A stretch of 64,000 nucleotides of DNA, from contig NW_026622852.1 of the NCBI RefSeq assembly GCF_023065955.2, positions 10,275,423-10,339,422 of the forward strand, in the 5' to 3' direction. The notes beneath the pieces were generated by a model. It ran no database searches. It worked only from the letters and a program-made list of their open reading frames with translations, and was not told the origin of the DNA. This DNA is from Ursus arctos (lineage: Eukaryota > Chordata > Mammalia > Carnivora > Ursidae). Shown piece by piece: positions 36,145 to 48,373 of this stretch. The position numbers and the translations under genes are program-made. The stretch's first letter is position 1. The number at the start of each line of letters is the position of its first letter.

Positions 36145-36400
36145 TTTGGTGAGCGTTTACTATGGACGAGGTATCATGCTTAGTTCTTTAAATACATCAT
36201 GTTGTTCAGTTTTCACAATGGACCTGTCAAATATGGCGTTCCATGTCAAATGATGGATGGCATCGTTGCCATTTTCTAACTGAAAAACAGCGACTACAGC
36301 AGGTGACTCTCCTCAGATCAACGGCAAGTAAGTGGCAGGGCCCAGAGCCTGAATTCAAGTGTCGGTGTGGTTGACTGCAAATCTGGAGCGGGTAAAATCT
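36145..36400 (-). repeat. MIR relic
   Basis: gtgagcgtttactatggacg ... caacggcaagtaagtggcag ... cctgaattcaagtgtcggtg match MIR reversed. Confidence 0.7.
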
Positions 36401-37024
36401 GGTACGAGAAGAAAATCTAGACACTGTGGTAAATGGGAAGCGTGCAGCCTTTGAAATGTATGGTGGGATTTTCCTTCCGTCTACGAAACGTACATCATGC
36501 CTCTGTGTAAGATGTAGGTCATAGTTGACGCTGTATTGTGGACAAATTCACAGATAAAAAATTTTGTTTCTGTTGGACAGGCTAATATTATGGAATGTTT
36601 CTTTTCACCTTTCTGCAGTCTATAAATATGTATATTTATGCTCAGTGGGACTACATATTTAGGAATTCAGTATTTGTTTCTCTTTGTAGTCTGTGCTGAT
36701 AAGTGGACTGTTTAGAGAGCTCACGTCCTCTGATTATGTCGAGAATAGGATCACTGTGCGGGACGTAGTGCTGGATGACCGTTAGGCCAACCCGCGCCAC
36801 CATCATTTGGCGCTGTGGGCACTGTCACTGTCTGTCTTTTCCAGCATGGGAAGCTTTGTTACAGGTGTGACCCTGGGAGGAAGGAACAACAGTGAGCCTG
36901 AGTGAAGGACGATGAAATTACCCTTTCTCTCTGGATCCAGAAGAGCATGTGACCGATGTGCTCCTATGGGAGAAAATTCAGTTCAGAACCATCTAGTCTC
37001 TGAGCTCTGCTAGCTCTTAGCCTC

Positions 37025-37140
37025 AGTCCTTTCAAAAAAGTGAAGTCCTACCAATTTCTCAGGCTTGTAGTAGGACTGAATGAGGCAATACGTGTAAAGT
37101 GGAGAGAACACAGTGCCTAGCACGGAGAGAGCAAGGCCTT
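37025..37140 (+). repeat. MIR 3'-half relic
   Basis: gtaggactgaatgaggcaat, acgtgtaaagtggagagaac and acagtgcctagcacggagag follow the 3' half of MIR. Confidence 0.6.
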
Positions 37141-37226
37141 GTCTGGGGCTGTTATGATTGCAGCCATTATGGGACCCTTGTCGGGATGAAGCTTGAAGCA
37201 GAAGCATGTTTTCAGCACTTTTAAGG

Positions 37227-37260
37227 GTGTGTGTGTGTGCACGTTCATGTGTGTGTGTGG
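37227..37260. repeat. Imperfect (GT)n microsatellite
   Basis: Two GT runs separated by GCACGTTCAT. Confidence 0.9.
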
Positions 37261-37801
37261 TTTTTTTTGAAGAACGGTTATTTAGGATCTTTTTTTCTGT
37301 ATCTTGCCATTTGGTTCTTTTACTCTTCCTTGTTTCTAATTTCTTCCAAAGCTTTAAATAATTTTGATTAAGATCCACATTAACTCCCTATTTACTTTTC
37401 CATGTTACTTGATGTTCCAGTGAGGCCACGTCGCCAATGAAACCTTTGTCTAAGCTCCTATGGCAGGGGCAGAACTATTATTACCTGTCCTTTTATCTCC
37501 CAAATAACAGCATATCAGTCTACTGGAAAAAATTAAAACACCTAGATTAGACAAGATAGCTTTAGCTGAAAAGTCCAGTACATTGTGAATGCAGAGGACT
37601 TTGTCATAAAAAATATTCTGCACGTATTTCATAAAGAGAGTACCTGTTACTCATTATTTTATACTTTGAATTGTTTTTCCCCCAATAATGAGGATATGCA
37701 ATACATTTAATATCTGGCAGTTATTAGCAGGCATGTGATAAATGTTTGTGTCTCTACCCTCATTCAATAATAAACAACAAAGAACAATATCTAGAGTTAA
37801 C

Positions 37802-37994
37802 TTTTTTTTTAAAGATTTTATTTATTTGACAGAGATAGAGACAGCCAGCGAAAGAGGGAACACAAGCAGGGGGAGTGGGAGAGGAAGAAGCAGGCTCCCA
37901 GCAGAGGAGCCTGATGTGGGGCTCGATCCCAGGGCTCCGGGATCACGCCCTGAGCCGAAGGCAGACGCTCGATGACTGCACCACCCAGGCGCTC
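37802..37994 (-). mobile_element. Young CAN-SINE (arctoid-type consensus)
   Basis: Close to the sharp consensus (gacagagatagagacagcca, ggatcacgccctgagccgaa). Perfect 11-bp duplication ctagagttaac at 37791-37801 and 37995-38005. Confidence 0.95.
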
Positions 37995-38005
37995 CTAGAG
38001 TTAAC

Positions 38006-38175
38006 ATTTGCTGAGTACTTTTTCTGTACCAGTTACTTCGCTAAGCACTTTACATTTACTATCTCAGTTCATCCCTACAACAGCCATATGAATAGGTGCT
38101 CTGATTTTATCTATTTTATAAAGGAAGGAGCTAAAGTTTATTGAGATGCAGTAAATTGCTAAAGGTTCCATATCC
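38006..38175 (-). repeat. MIR relic
   Basis: atttgctgagtactttttct, aagcactttacatttactat and tttataaaggaaggagctaa match MIR reversed. It abuts the right duplication of the SINE at 37802. Confidence 0.75.
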
Positions 38176-38228
38176 AGTGAATAGGGTCCATTCATGCTTT
38201 TAATCTTGCTTGTCTTTTGTAAACCATG

Positions 38229-38257
38229 TCTGTGTGTGTGTGTGTGTGTGTGTGTGA
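38229..38257. repeat. (GT)n microsatellite
   Basis: Pure run followed by an imperfect GTGTGCACGTGCGTG extension. Confidence 0.95.
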
Positions 38258-38394
38258 GCGTGTGTGCACGTGCGTGCTTTAGGATGGCCAAGAGGGCAAA
38301 GAATAAAGGTAGGGTGTGTCTGTAGAATACAATTTCATTTGTGAGGAAATAGCGGAGAGAAGAGAAATCCAAAAGAAGCTAACTGGGAAAGTTA

Positions 38395-38530
38395 CTTACA
38401 GTGTGTATTCCGGCCTCTTTGTCTGTGAAATGGAGATCACAGAAGTCTCTGACTCACCATGTTCGTGTGATGATTCAGTGGGTTAACACACCGGAAGTGC
38501 TCAGAACGACAGGTCCGTTGTAAACACTCG
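38395..38530 (+). repeat. MIR 3'-half relic
   Basis: cctctttgtctgtgaaatgg, agatcac, then tgatgattcagtgggttaac and gaagtgctcagaacgacagg follow MIR. Confidence 0.65.
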
Positions 38531-39537
38531 CTGTCTCTTAGCTGTCCAAGGACGGGAACCCTTCACTGTTTTGTTCACGGCTGCATTATTCTTAAGGATA
38601 AGTAAGTGGAGTGGCTGCGTCTAAGGTTAGGCACATTCTAAGTCTTTGAAACACATTCCGCAGTTGTCCCTGGAAAAGACTTGCAGTTTACTTGAAATGA
38701 CTTCTCTTAGCACTTTAGTTTCCTTCTTAAAGTATGGGTCTTTATTTTCTGTTACTAAAGGGACATGTTTTCTTCTAATAATTTAGATCTTCCCTGATTT
38801 TCAGATGTCCATTCTTAGCCGGTTCTTAATTTACAGAGTTGCCAGGGTTCGGTTTAAGAGTCTCCATGGGGAGGTAAAGGGAATATATTGTGTGACTGCT
38901 GTTTGTTTCACAGATACTGTTCTTCATTTGTTTCTGGGTGCACAATGCTGCTTTGAATGTTTGCGATTATTAGAAATCTGACCTTTTTGGTAAGTGGGAT
39001 CATTTTAGTAATAAGATATCAAAAAGATTTGGAGGTTATCTAAAGTTGTTATCTATGAGAGTTTGTGCAACTCTCTTTAAATTCTAAAATCAAAATATCT
39101 TTTAAATTAAAAAACATAAAATGATTTTAGACTTAGGCTGTGGGATCAAATAGAATACTGAAATGCTACCTTCTTCAAAGATTAGAAGGTACTGTCCAGA
39201 GAAGAGAAGAACTGTTTTTTAGGGAAAGACAATTAACTGGAAAAATCCTATAGTTCATCTGAGAATACATGCATTTTGATGAAAAGTGCCATCCTTTGTC
39301 TCACCCATCTGCTTGAGGGCTGTAGTTTATAATTCCACAGAATATAAATTGTGCCAACAAAGCCTCTAAATGACCTAGGTTTGAGGCCTAACTTGAAGAT
39401 GAATATAAGAATTAGTGTGTTAGCTTTCTCTGTTGATACCAGGAAGAGTAAATGGCATTTTCTGAGGTAGTTGTAAGAAAATTGAGTTGTCAGAAAAACA
39501 TTTTTGTTATTTGCTACATAAAAGTTTAGAATTCTAC

Positions 39538-39713
39538 CAGTGCCTGGATGGCTCAGTTAGTTAAGTGTCCAGTTCTTCATTTTAGCTCAGGTCATGATCT
39601 CAGGGTCGTGAGATCGAGCCCTGCGTCAGGCTCTGGTTTGGGCATGGAGCCTGTGTAAGACTGTCCCTCTCCCTCTCTCTCCAAAAAAAAAAAAAAAAAA
39701 AAAATTTTTTTTT
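39538..39713 (+). mobile_element. CAN-SINE, sense orientation
   Basis: Head cagtgcctggatggctcagt, tail a CT-rich stretch then 22 A followed directly by 12 T. The 13-bp duplication tttagaattctac lies at 39525-39537 and 39714-39726. Confidence 0.93.
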
Positions 39714-40384
39714 TTTAGAATTCTACTCTGAAGATTTAATAATACCAGCAGACATGAAATGTCTTCAAAATCTCCTGGTAATAGAACTGTAAGCAATGCT
39801 AAATCAGACAAAATAGAATGTTAAGATGTTAATGTGTACAGAGGACTAATTTTTTAAGGTTGTGTTGCAAATTGGGATAACAATTTTTAAATAATTAAGC
39901 AATTGCATTGAAACATGGGTTGTAGTCATTGTGAGTTAGGCCTTGTGGTCCTCGATCTGTATCTTCTAAGATTTTCATTCTTGATGACCAGGAAAACGTA
40001 GTGTGTCCCTTATTAGAGCAGTCTGATATCATCCCTTGTCTTCTCACCCTCCCTCTCTCCTTTCTTCCTTGCTTCCCTTATTCTGCCTATTTGATTTGCA
40101 CTTAGTTTTGGGGGCAGTAAGGGTGGTAGTGGAGGGTAGGGGGGAAAGCATCAATCAGAATTCTAGGGCAGGCCGTTGAGAGTAACAATGGCAAAGTGCT
40201 TTTTTTTGGTCCGATATTTTACCAGGCGTTCTAAACTACCGTTCTTTTCTCTGTCCTTATACTTTATTTTTAAAGATTTATTGTAAAAGGCAGTATTTTT
40301 ATAAAAATATTTATTGTTAAAACATAGTCTTGGGCACTAATAGCTAAGATTTCTTTAAAAAGATCTGTTAAAGCTGGGAGTTAT

Positions 40385-40563
40385 GGGGCGCCTGGGTGGC
40401 TCAGTCGGTTAAGTGTCCGACTCTTGATTTCAGCTCAGGTCATGATCTCAGGGTCATGCTGTTGAGCCCCGTGTCAGGCTCTGCATTCAGCGTGGAATCT
40501 GCTTGAGGACTCTCTCTCTCTCCCCCCCTCTCTCTGGCCCTCCCTGTGCTCGCTCTCTTAAAA
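40385..40563 (+). mobile_element. CAN-SINE, sense orientation
   Basis: Head ggggcgcctgggtggctcag, CT-rich middle, short A tail. Flanks aaagctgggagttat (40370-40384) and aaagctaagagttat (40564-40578) form a two-mismatch duplication. Confidence 0.94.
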
Positions 40564-41679
40564 AAAGCTAAGAGTTATAAAAAGTTCTTTTAAAAATATT
40601 TAGCAGACGAGATATTTTATATCTTCCATCACGGGTTTATTTCGGGTTGGTGGTAGTCTGAAACCACAGGGGTTTTTCGGTCATTGTTGGGACTTTCATC
40701 ATTGCCTTTTGAAAATGACAGGATGACATATGAGGACAAGGAAAGGCATCTGTATAAAGCCTCTGCTACACAGAATCTCATATTGAGGAATTCCATAACT
40801 CCTTACTCCTTAACTCAGCTGAAAATATTCATGAATTAGTCCTTCTGGGAATGATCTGGTATCAGTGATCTGAACTGCCTGCTATAAGTAGAATCTGATA
40901 AGAATTCTTTACAAACTAGGCATGATTCATAAAGTCCTTTTTCCAGTTTTGTGTTTAATCATTTCTTCCTTTGTTTATTCTAAGGAAGGATAATTAGGAA
41001 GAAGATAAAATCATAGCATAGTCAGTATCCCAGGAATTTGAAGAGGTTATATGGCTTTACTCGAAAGTAATAGAGCTGGCCATAGGACAGATGAGATCCT
41101 TGCCCCATAGATACAAATTGCACAGGTAGCTGGAATTGGCATTATTTTATCCAGTTGTGTTTTTCGCAAAGAATGCATGGTTGTCCTTTCTTGTGAAGGA
41201 TGAATACTCTGGAAGTGCTCTTGGAATTCTCAGCTAGAATCACTATTTTCTGTGAGCTCTTGGCCCTCAGCTCTTAGGGTGCATCGGCTTCCCGCCTGTA
41301 CCTCGGAGGTGACGAGACCTGCCCCGGTGCGTCTCGGGGCAATCGTGAAGGTCATATGACGTACGTGAAAAAAGTTTGAAGATTAAACAGCACTAGTAGA
41401 TATTTTAAAAATTGTTTTCCTTTGAATATTTGGCATATAAACGTTCCTTGATCAGGTGTGCGCTTGCTTAGTTTTCTGTTTCCAGTGGCGTGTCCTAAAA
41501 ACAAGCAAGGCAGTCAGAGTACAGGGAAGTTGGCAACTACGAGTCTGCAATTCTCTGTACGTCCTTGAGTTTGCTGGAAACATCATGTGGATCAGAATGG
41601 GAATTACTTTCTTAATAGCATAGTATTTGGAAGAGATAAGCTAATTCTGTTTGTGTGGGGAAGAAGCGAGCAGCATAAA

Positions 41680-41875
41680 TTGGAGAAAGCCTATGTGGAG
41701 AGTCAGAATGCCTGGATTCCAGTCCCGACTGCAGGTTCCGGGTCGAGCCCGCATTTCCTGCGCAGAGGCCGGCAGTGCAACTTGTGCTGCTCTCGCCCAC
41801 AGGATGGTGGGGAAATCAGAGGGGATGATGTGCATGTGAGGGTGCTTTTTACCTCGTAAAATGCTGTGTCAATGA
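41680..41875 (+). repeat. MIR-like relic
   Basis: agagtcagaatgcctggatt, ccagtcccgactgcaggttc and gatgatgtgcatgtgagggt follow MIR loosely. Overlapping 60-90 codon frames on both strands have no recognisable domain. Confidence 0.5.
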
Positions 41876-42075
41876 CACCGTATTGGACTGAACTGCAAAC
41901 AGGCCTGGCGGCAGGACAAGGGACTTTAGTACATCAAGGAATAGTTTAGGGTTTCAGCTCTTGGAGGTTTTTGACTGATGATTTGTTCGATGCAACTTTC
42001 ACTTTAGTAGCCGAACAGAATGTTCACAATTTTAGCGTTCCCTCACATTTTGGTATAGGCCATGGTGAACACTTT

Positions 42076-42273
42076 TTTTTTTTTTTAAAGATTTTATTTA
42101 TTTATTTGACAGAGATAGAGACAGCCAGCGAGAGAGGGAACACAAGCAGGGGGAGTGGGAGAGGAAGAAGCAGGCTCATAGCGGAAGAGCCTGATGTGGG
42201 CCTCGATCCCGGAACGCCGGGATCACGCCCTGAGCCGAAGGCAGATGCTTAACCGCTGTGCCACCTAGGCGCC
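42076..42273 (-). mobile_element. Young CAN-SINE (arctoid-type consensus)
   Basis: Sharp consensus copy with a perfect 16-bp duplication ccatggtgaacacttt at 42060-42075 and 42274-42289. Confidence 0.95.
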
Positions 42274-43213
42274 CCATGGTGAACACTTTGAATATACTTC
42301 TAGTTGAATAATTATTACACAAAGTAATTAAGGAATTACTAGTGTTTTCATATTTTCTTTGAACTCTGTGGCCTTTATTTACACCATTTATTTTTTTAAT
42401 TAAAGAGGGACTTCAAATTCCATCTCTGAAATGGTGATATTTGCCTGTGTGTGAAATGTTTCAGACACATTTAATAAAAAACAAACAAAAACGCGAAACA
42501 TGAAAGTACAGAGCATATATATATATGTATATATATTTTTGGTTACAACGTTCAGCTCTAGGTAGCTTAAGGCAGAAAAGCTGCAAAGTGATAGGAACAT
42601 AATTTCTTTGTCATTAATGTTAAGAGACAAAAACTGAATCCCAAACCTGACCCTTCCTCTATCTTTCTTTTCTCATTTTTGAAGCCTATTTAAATAGAAG
42701 TATGACCTTACTAGATAATACCTCTCACTACTTATTATTGAGAGACCGGAGCCTGTGAGCACTTGAACTTTCAAGTGCTGCCACGGACTTGCTCTTCATT
42801 TTAGCTACTTGGACAAAAAACAGTGTGTGATGGACTGACTAGGTGAAGACCTGGAAAAGGAAGGGTTATCTACAAATTGAGTGAGTTTATTATGGCTTAG
42901 TGATTTGCTGATTGATTTCATTTGCTGTCAGTTAAGGCTCTCTTAATGTCAGTTTTCTTTGCATAATGCCTCGAAATAAAGACTGATGAAGTTCTTCAGA
43001 TTGATGCCGCTTATATAAACTGACCCTGATTTGCCCTATTTTACATGACAATTTAAGTGACGGCACTTAGAGGAAAATACAGCAATGAATATGCAACTTA
43101 AGGATTAAGGGAAATGCACTGAATCATTCAGTCTAAAACTAGGTACAAAAGTAATTTCTGGTAATAATTCCACAGATGCCTTAAGTTTTATTAAACAGAC
43201 TGTTATTACTTTG

Positions 43214-43216
<3 letters not shown>

Positions 43217-43248
<32 letters not shown>
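43217..43248. repeat. (GT)n microsatellite
   Basis: Pure run of about 16 units followed by a GA-rich stretch. Confidence 0.97.
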
Positions 43249-43251
<3 letters not shown>

Positions 43252-43808
43252 AGAGGGGGAGGGAGTTGAATTGAAAAAGAAATGAAAGTGATCCTAAATC
43301 TTTTCAAATTATGTTAAATCTTCCTCTCCCCACTTATTGAAACTTGGAGTTATCAGAATCACAGTGTAAAAAATGTTTTATTTGAGGTTGCATAAATGCT
43401 GTAATTTAAGTAACCAATGAAACGTAGGGTGAGTAATTTTGAAGCTTTAAATGCCTTTTGTCAGTTTCAGAACCTTCTAGTAATAGCAGACGTAGCTTCT
43501 CCCCCCTCCCCGACGCGCCCCCCCCCACCATGGCCACAAGTCTCATCATATGGACTAAAAGGAGGCATAGCTTTCGGGTGGCAGACTAACTTAAGAAGTA
43601 ACTTAATGAGGAAAACGTGAAATGCTAACATTTTCACTCCTTTTCTGAGTGGGGGCTCCCTAACTCACACGGTCCCCTTTTCTCTGGGGAATATGTGATA
43701 CCCCTTCAGTGTTGCAGGGCAGTATTTCGTTTAGAGTATATTTTATAGTACGTATTAGCTAACATGAACCTGGCTTGGTGTAACTTCATGAGGACTCAAA
43801 GGAGGACA

Positions 43809-43940
43809 CAGGGGAGCCTGAGTAGCCCCGTCGATTGAGCATCTGACTCTTGATCTCAGCTCAGGTCTTGATCCCAGGGTCGTGAGTTCAAGTCCCACAT
43901 TGGGCTCCATGCTGGGCGTGAAGCCTACTTTAAAAAAAAT
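43809..43940 (+). mobile_element. Short CAN-SINE, sense orientation
   Basis: Head caggggagcctgagtagccc, then ttgatctcagctcaggtctt, ending in a short A run. It lacks the CT-rich tail. The 8-bp duplication ggaggaca lies at 43801-43808 and 43941-43948. Confidence 0.85.
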
Positions 43941-44360
43941 GGAGGACATCGAACACAAGTCTCTGAAATGGGTTCTGCTCATGTGGTGGGGGCTTTGCAA
44001 ACCAACACTGAAGCCTCAGTAGTATCCGTGACATATTTAAAAGAGACGCGTGTTCTGTGTTTGCAAATAAGGCTTAAAATGGTCCTCAGGCCTTAATCCT
44101 TGTTTGAATGTTATCTAGAAGAATGATTTGCCTACAAAATTCAAAGTCTAAAAGGAAGAAACTCCATGTTTTGAATCTTTCTAAAATTGAGAAGGAAATG
44201 ATGATGAAATTAAAACAGGTACATGTTTAACTTTGTACATGTATTAAGTTATGTCATAGGACAAAATAGGAAAAAATCATCTTTATGAGATATTTAGCAC
44301 AGTGTTTTATGCAAAGCTGCCAAAAGATAGCGGTCATTTTCATTGCTATTATTATTATTA

Positions 44361-44562
44361 TTTTTTTTTTTTTGAGAGAGAGAGAGTGAGCAGGGGGCGG
44401 GGGGCGGGTGGGCAGCGGGGAAGGGCAGAGGAAGAGGGAGAGAAAGAATCTTAAGCAGGCTCCATGCCCAGCACAGAGCCCAACACCTTACAACCCTGAG
44501 ATCACGACCTGAGCTGAAATCAAGAGTCAGATACTTAACCGACTGAGCCACCCAGGCACCCC
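44361..44562 (-). mobile_element. CAN-SINE
   Basis: Reverse-oriented element with a GC-rich middle (gggggcggggggcgggtggg) and ccacccaggcacccc end. Flanks are attattattat-rich on both sides, probably the duplicated site. Confidence 0.91.
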
Positions 44563-45227
44563 AATTGTGATTATTATTATCGAGACAGTATGTGTGAGTT
44601 GAGGAATGTTATAATTCTTCATCAAGTGAAGAGGAATTCTTTGAAAGTTTTGGGTGTCTCATGTTATTACCACGTTTTAATTACTGCAAATTAAGAGGTT
44701 AGATGATTTCTTGTTGGCATTAGGCAGTAGATACAACCATGACTGATAACGAGTACATTCAGGGACTATTACAGATATTTTCTTATTATGTCCTTTTGGT
44801 AGTATACCATGGTCTTGGATGTTAAGATCCATGACTAAGAGACAAATGATCACAGTTAAAACCTTAGTGAAAGAATTTGTTGATAAAGAAGTTACCAGTT
44901 TACTAATGCCAACATGTATGTCCACTGAGATGGCGTTTAAAACGCTTACTATACGAGATGGTCATATCCACCAAATTTCTCTGATTCTAGATTCATACCA
45001 ATCTGAATAATTACCTAAACATAAAACTTAAATCTTTAGACTTGCTAAATAACAGTTTAAAAAGAAATTTATATATAAAACTAACAATACAAGCTAGAAA
45101 ACTTCTGAAAAATTGCTCTGACACGTCAAATTTTATACATATGTGTATACATAGATCACTTTTGTTATCTGTAAAGTATCTGTATCTGTAAAGTATTTCA
45201 TTATACTGAGCACACCCAAATTTATTT

Positions 45228-45370
45228 TAAAAATTTTATTTATTTAAATTCAATTTACCAACATATAGTGTATTATACTTTTTAAAAGAGATTATTTATT
45301 TATTTTAGAGAGAGGGATCATGCCCCCTTCCCTTGCTCTCTCTCTCAAAAAAAAAAATTGATTTGATTTT
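45228..45370 (-). mobile_element. L1 3'-end scrap joined to a SINE scrap
   Basis: attcaatttaccaacatatagtgtatta matches the carnivore L1 3'UTR type. It is followed by an A/T-rich and agagagagg/ctctctctc segment like the tail of a CAN-SINE. Both pieces are short and the limits uncertain. Confidence 0.5.
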
Positions 45371-45390
45371 GACATCCTGACTTAATTTTT

Positions 45391-46232
45391 AAAAAAATTT
45401 TTATTATGTTATGTTAGTCACCATACAGTACATCATTAGTTTTTGATGTAGTGTTCCATGATTCATTGTTTGCATATAACATCCAGTGCTCCATGCATGC
45501 AATACATGCCCTCCTTTTTTTTTTTTTTAAAGATTTTATTTATTTATTTGACAGAGATAGAGACAGCCAGCGAGAGAGGGAACACAAGCAGAGGGAGTGG
45601 GAGAGGAAGAAGCAGGCTCCTAGCGGAGGAGCCTGATGTGGGGCTCAATCCCGTAACGCCGGGATCACGCCCTGAGCCGAAGGCAGACGCTTAACCGCTG
45701 TGCCACCCAGGCGCCCCAATACATGCCCTCCTTAATACTCATTACCAGGCTATCCCAGTCCTCCCCCGGTGAACTCTTAGTTTTTTTCCCGGAGTCCATA
45801 GTCTCTTGTGGTTCATTCCCCCTTCTGTTTATCCCCCCCATTCTTCCAATTCTCCTACCAATCTCCCTGCTATTTCTTATGTTGTGTAAAAGAGTGAAAC
45901 CATATGATAATTGTCTTTCTCTGCTTAACTTATTTCACTTAGCATAATCTCCTCCAGTCCCATCCATGTTGCTGCAAATGTTGGGTAATAGTACTTTCTG
46001 ATGGCTGAGTAATATTCCATTGTATATATGGACCACATCTTCTTTATCCATTTGTCTATTGAAGGGCATCTCGGCTCCTTCCACGATTTAGCTATTGTGG
46101 ACAGAGCTGCTATGAACATTGGGGTGCATATGGCCCTTCTCTTCACTACGTCTCTATCTTTGGGGTAAATACACAGTAGTGCAATTGCTGGGTCATAGGG
46201 TAGCTCTATTTTTAACTTTTTGAGGGACCTGC
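45391..46232 (-). mobile_element. 5'-truncated L1 fragment (ORF2 end and 3'UTR), older subfamily
   Basis: The minus-strand frame at 45925-46146 encodes the ORF2 C-terminus ([20 protein letters not shown], then [14 protein letters not shown]). The 3'UTR resembles the young L1 but is clearly diverged. Short flanking repeats cttaattttt occur at 45381-45390 and 46233-46242. A young SINE (45517-45717) has inserted in the 3'UTR. Confidence 0.88.
45517..45717 (-). mobile_element. Young CAN-SINE inside an L1 3'UTR
   Basis: Sharp consensus copy. The perfect 16-bp duplication aatacatgccctcctt (45501-45516 and 45718-45733) is L1 3'UTR sequence, so the SINE is younger than that L1. Confidence 0.95.
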
Positions 46233-46282
46233 CTTAATTTTTGCATGGTTGTAATAATTAGCAGGTTAGTTAGAAACCATAC

Positions 46283-46325
46283 GTGTGTGTGCGTGTGTGC
46301 ACGTGTGTGTGTGTGGGCGCGTGCC
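46283..46325. repeat. Imperfect (GT)n with CpG interruptions
   Basis: GTGTGT runs broken by GCGTG, CACGTG and GGCGCG steps. Confidence 0.9.
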
Positions 46326-46965
46326 TGTGTTGATTTCTGGCTCCGCTGGAACTAGCAGAATATTGCATCTGAATTTTACACAATAAATCATTAAATAATT
46401 CATTAGAATCCTTTTGCTTGTGATATCTACTTACTCCAGTGAAATCATGACCCCATAAACATAAGTATATATAGCAACAATCACAAATGATAGAATTTAA
46501 AAAAAAATTTTTTTTAACAACATGAGAGTTGTTTGTCATCCTTCAGGCCCACAATTCCAGTCTGAAGCTCTGAGCTCCACAAGTAAACCTAGCGACTTGG
46601 AGGCAGAAGCCTGACCTGACCTAATCTTGTGGCGACACGTGAGAAGAACTGACACGAGGCCTTTGTAGTCTCGGTTTCTCCCCGTTAGTGTGATTGATCC
46701 AGTGTTTTGCTGGAGAGTGGATTTGATTAGAGGGCACTGCCCTGGATCCTGTGGAGAGGGCTGCTTCACATATGGTTTCCCATAAGCAGAAACTCCTGAG
46801 CTCCCAAACACATCTGGTTCCAAGGCTTCAAATAAGGGATTGTGGGAACCATACCAACATCGTGAAGCGGATTCCACACAAATAATGCGTATCATTGCTA
46901 CAATGAAAGCTTATTGTTTTTCTTATGAAGAAGCACATTCAGCCTATGGGGTGGCTTTGGGTTTT

Positions 46966-47095
46966 TTGTTTTGTGTTTTGAGTATGGTTGACACACAACG
47001 TTACATTAGTTTCAGGTGCAGGATTTAGTGTTTTGACAAGCTTATACATGGTGCTATGCTCACCCACAGTGTAGCTACCATCCCTCAGTCTGGAG
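46966..47095 (-). mobile_element. L1MA-like 3'-end fragment
   Basis: gagtatggttgacacacaac, gttacattagtttcaggtgc and ctatgctcacccacagtgta match the minus-strand 3'-end signature seen at 12131 and 24055. Confidence 0.7.
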
Positions 47096-47741
47096 GGGTA
47101 TTCTTGAGTGAAATTTAAGCTTAATACCTATTCTCTCTTGTTCTTTGTTTGGGGTCATAGAGGAATGGTGTAGTAGTTCATGTCTCCTGGAAAACTCAAA
47201 GAGCCTTCAATACTTGTGTTATATGCAAATCAGCTATGGCTCTAATGGGCTTTCTCTTGCTCATGTCCAATACCTGTTTGCAAACTAAACATGCATGTCT
47301 GTTCCGTGTGAGTAGGAATCCCCTGGGACATCCTCTTTGGGCCCCTCCCACTTTATTCCTGAAAGCACAAGGGATGAAATTCCTTGTCACATAAACTGCT
47401 TATCCCTCTGATCTCTTACCATCTGTTCCCACTGGATAAGGTAATGCAGACTCGTCAAGAGTCTGGTGAGGTCGGCTCTCCTGGTATCCAAACAATTGCT
47501 CCAGGTAAAGAGGGCAAGGTCACCTGGGAGTCCAGGGACCTGGCTGTTTATAGCCCCGGTTTCTGGTAATCTACAGGAGGCTCAGGAACCAGAATGCCCT
47601 TCGTTTCAGTTTTCCACTTATGCAAGAGGAGAAATAGAAATATCATTTGAGGGTATTTAGAGATCAGTGTGCACCAGGAAATTTGTTTTAGAAAAATACA
47701 GTGGCCAGCTCTCTTGATCACATACATTGGATATGGCTAAT

Positions 47742-48015
47742 ACCATTCAATCGTGTACTGAGCACCTGCCAAGTTCAAGGCATTGGGTTGTGTTCTGGGA
47801 TACAAAGGTGACTTAAAAATCTTTTGGGGGGAATATAGAATTTAAGAGTGATATGAGATGGAAAACATGATTGCTGTAGGAGAGGCATAGATAAAGGACC
47901 ATAACCTGCCTTTCAGAGATGAGTGAAATTTATTCTTCCAAATTAGGAGAGGATTAGGAGATGCTTCATAAAGGAGGTGGCATTTGGGAGGGCCTTGAAG
48001 GTTAGATAGCTAAAA
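47742..48015 (+). repeat. Ancient interspersed repeat, class uncertain
   Basis: tactgagcacctgccaagtt ... gggatacaaaggtgac ... ggaggtggcatttgggaggg belongs to the same family of old repeats as 63135-63430. Highly diverged. Confidence 0.4.
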
Positions 48016-48147
48016 ATACCCTTTTCTATAAAATGCTTTTGTTAGGAAATACAATTGGGAAAACGTGGAGTGTGAATCCCAGCCACTAGGTAGCTTGGCA
48101 CAGTGAAATCTGTGGGATGGCCTCATCTCAATCTCATGATTGGTAAT

Positions 48148-48373
48148 TATTTTTTTAAAGATTTATTTATTTATTTTAGAGAGTGAGAGAGAGAGAACAT
48201 GCAAGCTGCGGTGGGGGTGGGGAGGTCAGAGGGAGGGGGAGAGAATCCTCAAGCAGACTCCCCGACGAGCACAGAGCCCGACACAAGGCTCCATCCTAGG
48301 ACCCTGAGATCATGACCTGAGCCCAAATCAGGAGTGGGATGCTTAACCGACTGAGCCACCCAGGCGCCCCTCT
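48148..48373 (-). mobile_element. CAN-SINE, older copy
   Basis: Reverse-oriented element ending ccacccaggcgcccc. The 11-bp duplication tgattggtaat lies at 48137-48147 and 48374-48384. Confidence 0.93.

Noticed and set aside
37742..38144. + strand frames with a peptide ending DVGLDPRAPGSRPEPKADA, repeated at 41971-42252 and 45458-45694
   Set aside because: Recurrent because the young SINE consensus happens to be open in this frame. Not a gene family.
45925..46146. 73-codon minus-strand frame
   Set aside because: C-terminal piece of ORF2 in a truncated L1. Included under that element, not as a gene.
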